Source of the DNA: an uncultured candidatus Porisulfidus sp.
GTDB lineage: Bacteria; Pseudomonadota; Gammaproteobacteria; Poriferisulfidales; Poriferisulfidaceae
Assembly: GCA_958431155.1 (NCBI GenBank)
Contig: OY288106.1
Location: 967,161-1,031,160, forward strand
Direction: 5' to 3'
DNA length: 64,000 nucleotides
In this document: positions 8,621-17,048 of the stretch, one piece after another
Layout of the letters: each line of letters opens with the position of its first letter
Numbering within the stretch: position 1 is the first letter of the stretch
The notes under the pieces: generated by a model
The model's database searches: none
What the model was told of the DNA's origin: nothing
Seen by the model: the letters and a program-made list of their open reading frames with translations, nothing else
Position numbers and translations under genes: made by a program

Positions 8621-9796
8621 ATGGACGACGACAAACTCAAGAGCGCCAAAGTCAAGATCCTGGTTGTCGATGACGAAGTGGATCTGGAGCAACTCATGCT
8701 GCAACAAATGCGCAGAGAGATCCGGCACGGGCGCTATACCTTCGAATTCGCGCACAACGGCGCGGAAGCTCTGGAACGCCTGCGCGAGGATAATGACTTC
8801 GACATCGTACTGTCCGACATCAACATGCCGGTGATGGACGGATTGACGATGCTGGAGCAAATTCCGGACATCAACCCCAACATCCGCGCCGTGATGGTTT
8901 CCGCCTATGGCGACATGGACAACATCCGGACCGCGATGAATCGCGGTGCGTTTGATTTCGTAACCAAGCCGATTGACTTCGCGGATCTAAAGGTGACGGT
9001 GGAACGTACCATCGAAAACCTGATGCTGTGGCGCGAGGCATTGAGTTCGCGCGACAAGCTCGTCGCAGTCCAGCACGAGTTGAGCGTGGCGCAATCGATG
9101 CAACAGAACATTCTTCCGCACACCTTTCCGCACACCGAGAATTGCGACGTCTACGCCCATATGATCGCGGCCCGCTCCGTGGGCGGCGATTTTTACGACA
9201 TTTACGATCTTGGCAATGGTCGACTGGGCATCGTCATTGCCGACGTGTCGGACAAGGGTGTCCCTGCTGCCATGTTCATGATGGCCAGCCGTACGCTGTT
9301 GAAAGCCTGCGCGTTTTGCTCCGTCTCTCCCTCCCAGGTTCTGGGACAGGTGAACCAGATGCTGTCCGAGAACAACGACGCCATGACCTTCGTGACCCTG
9401 CTGTACGGCATTTACGACCCTGGAACAAGGGATTTCGTCTATTCGAACGCCGGTCACAACTTCCCCATTGTCGTCCGCCCGGGGCCATCGGTGGGACTGC
9501 TGGAATCTACCGGCGGGATTGCGCTCGGCATCGAAGGAGATTTCCCGTTCCGGGAAGAAACCACTACCCTTGAGCCAGGCTCTATGGTCGTGCTGTATAC
9601 CGATGGAGTGTCAGAGGCGGAAAAGGAAGATGGCGAAATGTTCGAGATGGATAGATTTTCCCAGATTTTCAAAGAGAATTCATTCGAAAGCGCCGAACAG
9701 GCCACGGAGGCAGTATTCAATGGTGTCAAGGATTTCGTCGGAGACAGCCCGCAATCCGACGACATCACTTGCCTCATCTTAAAGATCCCGGAATAA
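8621..9796 (+). CDS. response regulator with PP2C-type (RsbU/SpoIIE) phosphatase output
   Basis: A 391-residue fusion. Residues 12-130 form a receiver domain (ILVVDDE, phospho-acceptor Asp 66 in SDINMPVMDG, Lys in VTKPID). A short helix with QHELSVAQSMQQNILP links it to a PPM/SpoIIE-type Ser/Thr phosphatase domain (SVGGDFYD, VIADVSDKGVPAAMFM, NAGHNFP, SDDITCLIL) that carries the metal-binding aspartates. RsbU-type phosphatases dephosphorylate STAS anti-sigma antagonists. Three STAS genes and an RsbW-like kinase lie within 6 kb, so this is the likely effector of the local partner-switching pathway. Its phosphodonor is probably the histidine kinase three genes downstream. Confidence 0.92.
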   Translation: MDDDKLKSAKVKILVVDDEVDLEQLMLQQMRREIRHGRYTFEFAHNGAEALERLREDNDFDIVLSDINMPVMDGLTMLEQIPDINPNIRAVMVSAYGDMDNIRTAMNRGAFDFVTKPIDFADLKVTVERTIENLMLWREALSSRDKLVAVQHELSVAQSMQQNILPHTFPHTENCDVYAHMIAARSVGGDFYDIYDLGNGRLGIVIADVSDKGVPAAMFMMASRTLLKACAFCSVSPSQVLGQVNQMLSENNDAMTFVTLLYGIYDPGTRDFVYSNAGHNFPIVVRPGPSVGLLESTGGIALGIEGDFPFREETTTLEPGSMVVLYTDGVSEAEKEDGEMFEMDRFSQIFKENSFESAEQATEAVFNGVKDFVGDSPQSDDITCLILKIPE

Positions 9797-10230
9797 TGGG
9801 CAAGGTCGAGAAAATGGAGGCCTCCCGCACTCTGATCCTTTCCAACCGGATCGAGGAAATTCGGACGATCGAGAATTTTTTGACCGAATTCTCCGAACAA
9901 CAAAATTTGCCCCCCGAAGTGCTGTTTCAAATCCAACTCTCGCTGGAGGAGATCTTTACCAATGTCGTCAGTTACGGGTACGATGACGACGCGGAGCACG
10001 AGATCGAGATCGTGCTTTCTAAAAACGAGGGGACCGTGACGGTCGAGATGGTAGACGACGGCCGCCCCTTTGACCCGTTGCAGGACGCGCCGGAAGTGGA
10101 TGCGGAAAGCGCGCTTGGAGAACGCAGGATCGGCGGTTTGGGAATTGCATTGACAAAGACCATGATGACGGACTTGCGCTACCACCGGGACGATGGCCGA
10201 AATCATCTGGTCATGATCAAGGATGTCTAG
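9796..10230 (+). CDS. RsbW-like anti-sigma factor / serine kinase (HATPase_c_2)
   Basis: A 144-residue GHKL ATPase domain without a dimerisation domain. The N box is LSLEEIFTNVVSYGY, the G1 region is VDDGRPFDP and the G2 region is GGLGIALTKTM. In partner-switching systems such proteins phosphorylate STAS antagonists and bind a sigma factor or another target. The ATG overlaps the stop of the phosphatase gene by one base, which decides the start over an upstream in-frame TTG at 9769. No sigma factor lies beside it, so its target is unknown. Confidence 0.88.
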   Translation: MGKVEKMEASRTLILSNRIEEIRTIENFLTEFSEQQNLPPEVLFQIQLSLEEIFTNVVSYGYDDDAEHEIEIVLSKNEGTVTVEMVDDGRPFDPLQDAPEVDAESALGERRIGGLGIALTKTMMTDLRYHRDDGRNHLVMIKDV

Positions 10231-11443
10231 CGACGTGCCGACCTTGCGAGGGCTTCTCCCCAAATACATGTCCGTAGTTCTCGGAACTGCGATGCTGGCT
10301 AATACGGCATTCGGCGAGAACGAGCAGGGATCACTCGGTGCATCTGCCACGCCCGGAGTCTTCGAGGACCGGATCCTGTTCGGGCAATCCGCCGCCTTTG
10401 AAGGCCCGGCCAAGGAACTCGGCAGAAGCATGCAGGCTGGCATCCTGGCCGCATTCAAGGAAATCAACGACCAAGGAGGCATCCATGGGCGCCGCCTTGA
10501 GCTACGGTCCCTGAATGATTCCTACGAACCGGATGCGGCGATCGCCAATACCCGGCAACTAGTCAAGGACGGTGTCTTTGCGCTGATCGGCGCAGTCGGC
10601 ACCCCGACTTCCCGGGCAGTGGTGCCGCTCACGAAAGAATATCGCATCCCCTACATGGCTCCCATGACTGGGGCGGAATACTTGCGGGACAGTGCGCATC
10701 ACACTATCATCAACCTTCGCGCTTCGTACTTTCAGGAAACTGAAGAGATGGTGCAGCGGCTGACCGTCGACCTCGGAATCAAGCGCATCGCCATTCTTTA
10801 CCAGGACGATTCATTTGGCCGCGCTGGCATGCAGGGCGTTCTTCGCGCCCTTGAGAAGCGCAAACTTTTCACTATCGGCGCTGCAGTGTTCTCTCGCAAC
10901 ACCACTGCGGTCAAGACGGCGCTTCTGGATCTTCGAGCGGTCGAACCGGAGGCTGTAATTATCGTCGGCCCCTACGAACCAACTGCGACATTCATCAAAT
11001 GGGCGCACCGCCTCGGCATGGATCCCGTCTTTATGACACTGTCCTTTGTCGGCAGCAATGCCTTGGCGGAGGAGTTGGGAGCCGGAGGGGCCGGAGTCCT
11101 GGTCACACAAGTCGTGCCTTTCCCGACAGGCGACACGGTGCCGGTCTCTGCGTCGTACCGCGCCGCACTGAAGGCATACGATCCCTCAATAATCCCTGGG
11201 TTTATTTCGTTTGAGGGCTATTTGGCGGGCCGTCTCGCCATTTATGCCCTGCAACATTGTGGCAAGCAGGTGGAGCGTGATTGCATTCATTCGGCGCTGC
11301 GAAGTGGCAAGGACATTGATCTGGATGGGTTCACCCTGCGATTCAGCAGGCATGACAACCAAGGTTCGGACAGAGTGTTTCTGACGGCTATCGGCCCCGA
11401 TGGTCAATACATGCCACTCACTACCTTGCCCCCTCGGCTATAA
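10223..11443 (+). CDS. periplasmic branched-chain-amino-acid-type binding protein (Peripla_BP_6)
   Basis: A 406-residue type I periplasmic binding protein. An N-terminal signal segment ends near residue 32 (SVVLGTAMLANTAFG). The mature part starts with ILFGQSAAFEGPAKELGRSMQAGILAAFKEINDQGGIHGRRLELRS, the LivK/Amt-type opening. No ABC permease or ATPase genes are present. The gene is embedded between signalling genes, overlapping the RsbW-like gene by 8 bases and preceding a kinase by 33. It is therefore likely a ligand sensor for the kinase, as TorT is for TorS. The ligand is unknown. Confidence 0.87.
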   Translation: MSSDVPTLRGLLPKYMSVVLGTAMLANTAFGENEQGSLGASATPGVFEDRILFGQSAAFEGPAKELGRSMQAGILAAFKEINDQGGIHGRRLELRSLNDSYEPDAAIANTRQLVKDGVFALIGAVGTPTSRAVVPLTKEYRIPYMAPMTGAEYLRDSAHHTIINLRASYFQETEEMVQRLTVDLGIKRIAILYQDDSFGRAGMQGVLRALEKRKLFTIGAAVFSRNTTAVKTALLDLRAVEPEAVIIVGPYEPTATFIKWAHRLGMDPVFMTLSFVGSNALAEELGAGGAGVLVTQVVPFPTGDTVPVSASYRAALKAYDPSIIPGFISFEGYLAGRLAIYALQHCGKQVERDCIHSALRSGKDIDLDGFTLRFSRHDNQGSDRVFLTAIGPDGQYMPLTTLPPRL

Positions 11444-11476
11444 AACCGAGGCTCGGTACAACCCGTAAAGTCAAAA

Positions 11477-13714
11477 ATGTTTCGCGGATTCCCGAAAATC
11501 TGGAACCAGATCTCGACGCAGCTCCATACCAGTTTTGGGGGCGCCGTGGTGTTGATCGTTGCCATTAGCGTCCTCACCATATTCGTTCTCAACCATATTA
11601 GGGCCATTCAGTACAACATCAGTGAAAAGAGCATGCCCGAAATGCAGTCGGCGTTCGCCGTCGCCCAGCAAACGGCCACGCTCGTCGCTGCTGCCCCCCA
11701 GCTCGCGACCGCGACTACGTTAAAGCAGTTTGAGGATGTTGTCGTATCGGTGGGTGCACAAGAAAGGGCTTTCGAAGCCGGGCTGTCGGCCATGTTGGAG
11801 AGGCACGAGGACGATGAAATTACACGGCGGATCCAAGTCGATGGTGCCGGCATTATTCGAGATGTCGAAAAAATAAAGGTACTTGTCCGGGAGCGGTTCG
11901 ATCTCCGTCGGCGCAGTGTCGAACTCAAAGAGGAACTACGCTCGGTGCACGATGAGTTAATGGTGATTCTGACCAACGAAATCGACAATCAGATGTTCTA
12001 CACCATAACGGGTTACTGGTCCCTTGATGGCAAGCAGGTGCCTCGTTCGGAACATTTCTCCGAATCGGAATTCCAGGCTTATCGCCACTTGGTCGAGCTT
12101 CGCGAAGCAGCGACGGTGACCACCCAACTGCTTGCGACAGCATTCACGGTCAGAGACGTTGCGCTGCTGCAACCGTTGCGAGAAGAATTCGATGCAACGG
12201 TCGGTCTCGCCAGTCGCTCTCTTGACTCCCTCTCAAAACATCCTGTGCATCGCGAGTTGTCCGAGTCTTTTTTGGATCTGCTCTCGATCGGCCGCCGGGA
12301 AGGCAACGGCTTTGATCTCCATGATCGAGAACTCGCCGTCGAGGACGAATTATCCTTCCTGCTCCACAACAGCCAGACCTTGGGAGTGGATATCGTGGCA
12401 ATGGTGGAGGACATTGTGGGCGAATACAGTCTGACTGCGCTGGAGATGGCCGAAAAAGCCACCGAGGTTACCAAGACGAGTTCAACGCTGTTGCTCATCA
12501 TCAACATTGTCAGTATCACCGGCGCGATCCTGATCGGATGGCTCTTCGTGGAACGGCGCCTGATCCGGCGTCTGGCCATTGTTTCTCGACAGATACAGCG
12601 CATCGCCGCCGGCAATCTGGAAATCCCCATTGAAGTGTCCGGCCGTGACGAGATTGGGGAATTGGCCAAGGCGCTTGAAGTGTTCCGGCAGAACGCACTG
12701 GAAGTGCAGCGTCTTAGCCTCGTCGAGCAGCTTGCCGACGAACTGAAAGAGATGTACCAAGACCTGGAGCAGGCGAATGAAAAACTGAAGAGCGCGCAAG
12801 ACCAGATCGTGATGCAGGAAAAGCTCGCTGCACTCGGTCAGTTGACAGCGGGAGTCGCGCACGAAATCAAGAACCCCATGAATTTCATTATGAACTTCGC
12901 CCAGGTTTCGAAAGACCTGCTGGAAGAATTGCTGGAAGAAGTGGCCAAGAACAAGCCGGGCGCGGAAGCCGAAGAGGAATACGATGCGGAGCTGGTCGAC
13001 GAAATTGCCGGAGACCTGACCGGGAATCTGGAACGCATCCACGAGCACGGCACGCGCGCCAATCGAATCGTGATGGACATGCTGAAGATGGGTCGGCACG
13101 ATTCCGGAGACTGGCAGGAGGCCGATATCGGCGTATTGCTAAACCAGCATGCCATGCTTGCGTTCCACAGCGCCCGCGCCACCGATCCGGACTTCCAGTT
13201 GGACATCCAGGAAGACTACGCGCCGGATGTCGACAAGATCCTGGTCAAACCCCAAGATCTTGGCCGGGTGTTCCTGAATCTGGTGACCAATGCGTGCTAC
13301 GCAACGGATGAAAAGCGGAAAGCCCTAGTAGCAGAAGGCGGTAGTACAGGGGCTTATCAGCCAACACTCCACCTAAGCACACAGTTAGTTGGAGACATTC
13401 TCGAAGTTCACGTTCGCGACAATGGCGATGGCATCCCCGAATCCGCGCTGAAGGAAATTTTCAACCCGTTCTTCACCACGAAGCCACCGGACAAGGGTAC
13501 GGGTCTCGGATTGTCGTTGTCCGGCGACATTGTTCGAGAACATGGCGGGGAGTTCCGCGTGGATACGAAAGAGGGTGAATATACCGACATGATTGTCTGT
13601 CTGCCACTCAAGCCTCCGGAAAGTCTGAACGAAACTCTGGAGGGAACCGAAGATGGCGCGCCGGAAGCCTCGGCGGACACCACGAAAGAGGACGCTTCTC
13701 AGGAAAGCGTCTAG
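11477..13714 (+). CDS. membrane sensor histidine kinase with long periplasmic helical domain
   Basis: A 745-residue kinase. Transmembrane segments lie near residues 18-40 and 335-357 and flank about 290 mostly helical periplasmic residues. A HAMP domain follows (IPIEVSGRDEIGELAKAL), then a coiled coil. The HisKA domain has His 462 in VAHEIKNPMN and an unusually acidic insertion in the dimerisation helices. The HATPase domain has VRDNGDGIPE, FFTTKPPDKGTGLGLS. No receiver domain is attached, so the receiver-PP2C protein upstream is the probable partner. The stop (TAG) interlocks with the stop of the convergent STAS gene in the palindrome CTAG at 13711-13714. Confidence 0.92.
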   Translation: MFRGFPKIWNQISTQLHTSFGGAVVLIVAISVLTIFVLNHIRAIQYNISEKSMPEMQSAFAVAQQTATLVAAAPQLATATTLKQFEDVVVSVGAQERAFEAGLSAMLERHEDDEITRRIQVDGAGIIRDVEKIKVLVRERFDLRRRSVELKEELRSVHDELMVILTNEIDNQMFYTITGYWSLDGKQVPRSEHFSESEFQAYRHLVELREAATVTTQLLATAFTVRDVALLQPLREEFDATVGLASRSLDSLSKHPVHRELSESFLDLLSIGRREGNGFDLHDRELAVEDELSFLLHNSQTLGVDIVAMVEDIVGEYSLTALEMAEKATEVTKTSSTLLLIINIVSITGAILIGWLFVERRLIRRLAIVSRQIQRIAAGNLEIPIEVSGRDEIGELAKALEVFRQNALEVQRLSLVEQLADELKEMYQDLEQANEKLKSAQDQIVMQEKLAALGQLTAGVAHEIKNPMNFIMNFAQVSKDLLEELLEEVAKNKPGAEAEEEYDAELVDEIAGDLTGNLERIHEHGTRANRIVMDMLKMGRHDSGDWQEADIGVLLNQHAMLAFHSARATDPDFQLDIQEDYAPDVDKILVKPQDLGRVFLNLVTNACYATDEKRKALVAEGGSTGAYQPTLHLSTQLVGDILEVHVRDNGDGIPESALKEIFNPFFTTKPPDKGTGLGLSLSGDIVREHGGEFRVDTKEGEYTDMIVCLPLKPPESLNETLEGTEDGAPEASADTTKEDASQESV

Positions 13715-14067
13715 CCTGTCACTGCGGAGACTGCCTCAGAAGGAGACTCGTAGACATCAATGACTTTGTCGAAACCGGCGGTCTTAACCATAGAACTCAC
13801 TGTTTCCGACAAAGAGCATATTGAGAATTTTCTACCTTTGGCATGAAGTATGCTTGCGATGATCAAAATTACACGCAATCCAGCACTGCTGATATAGGTC
13901 AGGGTTTCTAGATCCAAGATTACAGCGCCACCCTCGTAAGCCTTGACGCTTTGGTCAAGCCCGGCCTGGAACTCTTCCGCATTCAGGCCATTGATGTGAC
14001 CCGCCACATTTATCATGAGTGCGCTTTCGGTCTGGTGAACCTGAAGCTCAAAATGATGATCAGAAAT
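13711..14067 (-). CDS. STAS-domain anti-sigma factor antagonist, first copy (apparent ATT start)
   Basis: A 118-residue STAS protein. The SpoIIAA/RsbV phosphorylation loop is YISSAGLRVILI, preceded by ILDLETL. The first in-frame ATG at 14016 would remove the first strand. Homology to the second copy (ISxxxFEL versus ISETQFEL) extends 17 codons upstream to ATT at 14065-14067, which has AGGAG seven bases upstream. No ATG, GTG or TTG is available at that position, so AUU initiation is inferred. The protein is probably the substrate of the RsbW-like kinase and PP2C phosphatase encoded by the facing operon. Confidence 0.85.
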   Translation of the reverse strand: MSDHHFELQVHQTESALMINVAGHINGLNAEEFQAGLDQSVKAYEGGAVILDLETLTYISSAGLRVILIIASILHAKGRKFSICSLSETVSSMVKTAGFDKVIDVYESPSEAVSAVTG

Positions 14068-14171
14068 GGTGTCACTCCTCGCGAGAACTATTTTGAGTCA
14101 TAGTATACGGCTTCCGAAAACACAGGGAGGATCGCCGATCGAGTGAGAAACGAGAACCCGCCGCGCAACAC

Positions 14172-14534
14172 TTACCGCGTCACCGCGTCAATAGCCGAGG
14201 GACGGGACATGTAGACATCGATAATGTTGTCAAAGCCGGTAGTCTGGATGATTTCCAAGACAGAACTGGGCAAGGAGCAGAGTGCAAATCTCCTGCCCCG
14301 GCGACTCAATTCCTCGGCAACAAGCAGAATTGAGCGTAACCCCGCACTGCTGATGTAGGACAGGTCCTCAAGATCCAGAACGATGGCAGAACCGCCGTAT
14401 CCCTGAGTTTCTTGCTCCAGGCCGCCTCGAAATTCACGCGTGTTGATGCCGTCGACACGACCCACCACACTGATGACAAGTGTGCGTTCATGCTCTTCGG
14501 TCCTCAACTCGAACTGAGTCTCTGAAATCGCCAT
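14172..14534 (-). CDS. STAS-domain anti-sigma factor antagonist, second copy
   Basis: A 120-residue STAS protein with the same layout as its neighbours: ISETQFEL at the start, IVLDLEDLSYISSAGLRSILL around the phosphorylatable serine, and TTGFDNIIDVY at the C-terminal helix. It starts with a normal ATG two codons before the position where the neighbours have ATT, but no clear Shine-Dalgarno sequence precedes it. It is separated from the first copy by 104 bases. The three copies differ by many substitutions, so the duplications are old rather than recent. Confidence 0.9.
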   Translation of the reverse strand: MAISETQFELRTEEHERTLVISVVGRVDGINTREFRGGLEQETQGYGGSAIVLDLEDLSYISSAGLRSILLVAEELSRRGRRFALCSLPSSVLEIIQTTGFDNIIDVYMSRPSAIDAVTR

Positions 14535-14628
14535 GCGCCAGTGGAAGAATCAGATTTGAAAATATAGTACACCAAACGCCTCGGCACGGTCCAGCGGCCG
14601 GTCGGGCAGAAAAATATCCAAAATCTAT

Positions 14629-14988
14629 CTAGCCAGCTGTCGCCACGACCGCCACGGAGCGAGACTCGTGTATGTCGATAATCTTATCGAAACCAGTAAT
14701 CTGAATAATCTCCATAATGGGGTCAGGCAACGAACACATAGCGAACTTTATCTGTTTGCTCTTGAGAGTTTTTGCGATAAGCAAAATGGAGCGCAACCCG
14801 GCACTACTGATGTAGTGGAGGTTCTCAAGATCCAGAACGATGGCTTGACTGTCATTAGAACTTTCGGACTTCTGATCTAGGTTTTCTTGAAACTCCTGCG
14901 CGTTGACGCCGTCGATGCGGCCCACCACGCTGATCACAAGTGCCCCCTGAAGCTCTTCAGTCTGTAGCTCAAACTGATGGTCGGAAAT
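14629..14988 (-). CDS. STAS-domain anti-sigma factor antagonist, third copy (apparent ATT start)
   Basis: A 119-residue STAS protein with IVLDLENLHYISSAGLRSILL and ITGFDKIIDIHES. The first conventional start in frame is GTG at 14937, which would drop the first strand. The conserved ISDHQFEL segment reads upstream to ATT at 14986-14988, with GGAG seven bases before it, the same spacing as in the first copy. ATC and ACG immediately upstream are alternatives with poorer spacing. A sigma-70-like promoter lies at 15018-15045. The role is inferred from the family and from the facing RsbU/RsbW-like genes. Confidence 0.85.
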   Translation of the reverse strand: MSDHQFELQTEELQGALVISVVGRIDGVNAQEFQENLDQKSESSNDSQAIVLDLENLHYISSAGLRSILLIAKTLKSKQIKFAMCSLPDPIMEIIQITGFDKIIDIHESRSVAVVATAG

Positions 14989-15017
14989 GATCGTTCTCCA
15001 AAAACGGACAGGGCGCT

Positions 15018-15045
15018 ATTATAACAATTGAATACGGTTTACCAA
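15018..15045 (-). promoter_or_regulatory. candidate promoter of the STAS cluster
   Basis: On the minus strand TTGGTA and a perfect TATAAT are separated by 16 bases. The predicted start lies about 20 bases before the ATT start region of the third STAS copy. Pattern match only. Confidence 0.5.
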
Positions 15046-15543
15046 ATGACTTGGAAACGCCCCGATATCCAGGCTGAAAGAAAGGATGGCCCCGGTTGGT
15101 GTGACTGTGGGGTTCGCAGGCACCGTGATAGAATCTATTCGAAAACCGCTTTGGGGACAGATAGATGGGTCACGAGCGGGATCGGGAGGGGTTCTCGAAT
15201 ATTGATGAGTTGGCGGCGGTGCTGCGCAAGGAAGTCGCGGCGGTGCAGTCGGACCCACCTCAGGGCGGAGGGTGGATGCGTGCAAAACCCCACGGAAAAC
15301 CCGTTGCGACAAGGAATATCGCACCCAGTCAATGGCGAAAATCCTTAACCCCATCCCCCCAATCACCACACACACACAAGAGCCTCAGCGCCTCGGCTGG
15401 TGGGCTGGGCGGGTCTTGGGGCACTGCGTGTCCAGACTCAACAGCCCACAAAGCCAGATCAGGGGCTTCCTGCGCGGCTATTGTGCTATTTGCGGCTGCG
15501 CCTGTTGCACGCACTATAGTCGTCCGCTACCGCGGCCATTCAC
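15046..15543. other. noncoding or degraded stretch, nothing recognised
   Basis: About 500 bases between the STAS genes and the oxygenase gene. Open frames exist (for example from the ATG at 15165, beginning MGHERDREGFSNIDEL), but past the first 30 codons they become low-complexity Pro/Ser/His text, and none resembles a known family. A short CACACACACA run lies near 15369. It may hold the promoter of the oxygenase gene and perhaps the remains of an older gene. Confidence 0.5.
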
Positions 15544-16710
15544 GTGAACGAGATTCCATCCGCCTACATTGAAGGCCGAGCCAAGGCAGCAAGTATCGAC
15601 AAGCAGCGGGCCGAAATCTACGTCCGGCACACCCGGATCGGCGATCCCCCGATGGATGCGGCGGTGAACGACCTCGCTCCGCTGCCGCGAGAGCAGGCAT
15701 CACGGTTCATTGAGGCTGGAATGAATCAGAACGAGGATATCCTTCGCGATGCGCCACAATCGGTCCGCGAAATCTTTGCCGAGCCCGAGCCGGCATGGCT
15801 TGACCACGACGCCCTCAGACCGGGCATATGCGCCTTCCAGGCCAATGTCGTGAGCATCTTCGCCGCGTTCGTTGCTGGCACACTGATCGACGGTTTCTCG
15901 ACGCTAATCAGCGAATCCTTTTTGGAAACGGGGCGCGTCTTCGACGACGGAGTCAGGCGACTTAGGCAGAACAACCGCCACCAAGTGGAGATATTCTGGC
16001 CAGACGGACTGCGAGAACACAACGATGGCTGGAGGCTGTCAGTTCGAATCCGGTTCGTCCATGCGCAGGTTCGGCGTCTGCTGAGCCAATCCCCGACATG
16101 GGATTCCGAGGCGCACGGGATACCGGTCAGCAGCGCGCACATGGGATTCGCGCTGGCCTGCTTCTCGGCACGAACGCTGAAACACTCGACGACCTTGGGT
16201 GCCAACTATTCTGAGCAGGAGCGAGAGAGCTTCTGCGCCGTATGGCGCTATGCTGGGCATCTCATGGGGGTTCCCCATACGATTCTCTATACCGATGAGG
16301 AGGATGCTCTAAAGTGGTACGCCATCGGGATGGCTTGCGAGCCCGCACCCAGCGACAACGCGGTGATCATGGCGAATGCGCTCATCAATTCCGCACCCTT
16401 GGTCGCAGGAATCACGAACCCACGCGCCCGAGCGAAACTAGTCAAGAAGACCATCTATCCAGTCTCGCGCCTCTTGGTCGGGGATGAACTCGCGGACCAG
16501 TTGCATTTTCCGAAGCACGGGACACTCAAGATGCGGGACGCCCTGTTCAAGTTCCGTTTAAACAACACGCTTGTACATCTCTTTGATCGGCTGAAGGGTG
16601 GGGGCGGAACCAATATGGTTACAGCTTTCGGTGCGTCACTGTACGACAATGCGGGTCTGCGCTACGACCTGCCCGATCATGTGCATGCAGAGGACTCATC
16701 CTATTGGTAA
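15544..16710 (+). CDS. MpaB/latex-clearing-type haem oxygenase family protein (DUF2236)
   Basis: A 388-residue protein of the DUF2236 family, which includes fungal MpaB and the rubber oxygenase Lcp. The family signature is visible: R-x3-HAQVRRLL in the helix that contacts haem, followed by GIPVSSAHMGFALACFS and CAVWRYAGHLMGVP. Lcp and MpaB cleave C=C bonds in isoprenoid chains with a b-type haem. Whether this member acts on isoprenoids is unknown, though the genes 5-8 kb downstream make farnesyl diphosphate and squalene. The start is GTG. It has no clear signal peptide. Confidence 0.75.
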   Translation: MNEIPSAYIEGRAKAASIDKQRAEIYVRHTRIGDPPMDAAVNDLAPLPREQASRFIEAGMNQNEDILRDAPQSVREIFAEPEPAWLDHDALRPGICAFQANVVSIFAAFVAGTLIDGFSTLISESFLETGRVFDDGVRRLRQNNRHQVEIFWPDGLREHNDGWRLSVRIRFVHAQVRRLLSQSPTWDSEAHGIPVSSAHMGFALACFSARTLKHSTTLGANYSEQERESFCAVWRYAGHLMGVPHTILYTDEEDALKWYAIGMACEPAPSDNAVIMANALINSAPLVAGITNPRARAKLVKKTIYPVSRLLVGDELADQLHFPKHGTLKMRDALFKFRLNNTLVHLFDRLKGGGGTNMVTAFGASLYDNAGLRYDLPDHVHAEDSSYW

Positions 16711-17048
16711 TGGCCTTATATTCCCCGACCTCCGAGCCAATCGAGAGAAAGAGAGGACGCCAGGGTTCCCCGGCTTTGCCCCGTGCGACTGACTCGCAGA
16801 GGAACCGGGCCGGGTCGCCCTTAGAGTGTCCGCGGGGATGATTCGGTCTGTTTTCGGATAAGGAAAGGAGGTGGAGGGCACCGCTCCTCGGACGAACCGA
16901 AGCAGCCTAATATGATACGATGCCTGATCGAATACAGCAGTCGTCCTGGCAGGGAAGCGATCACCAGAATAGTCTCGCATCCGCATGCCTTCAAAACAGT
17001 TGATCCGTTGCCATTTCCCCTCTTAGCTCTACCGGAGATAACGCTCCA
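16711..17048. other. intergenic stretch, nothing recognised
   Basis: 338 bases between the oxygenase and the MMPL transporter. No convincing coding frame, RNA or strong inverted repeat was seen. An AGGAAAGGAGG near 16860 resembles a Shine-Dalgarno sequence but has no suitable frame after it. Confidence 0.5.

Noticed and set aside
9769-9795. Upstream TTG start for the RsbW-like gene
   Set aside because: The ATG at 9796 overlaps the preceding stop in the usual way and gives a better-sized protein.
15365-15380. CACACACACA run as a possible repeat array
   Set aside because: A single short dinucleotide run; no spaced direct repeats, so not a CRISPR or VNTR.
15165-15572. Open frame beginning MGHERDREGFSNIDEL
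   Set aside because: Only the first 30 codons look protein-like; the rest is low complexity and overlaps the oxygenase start. No family match.
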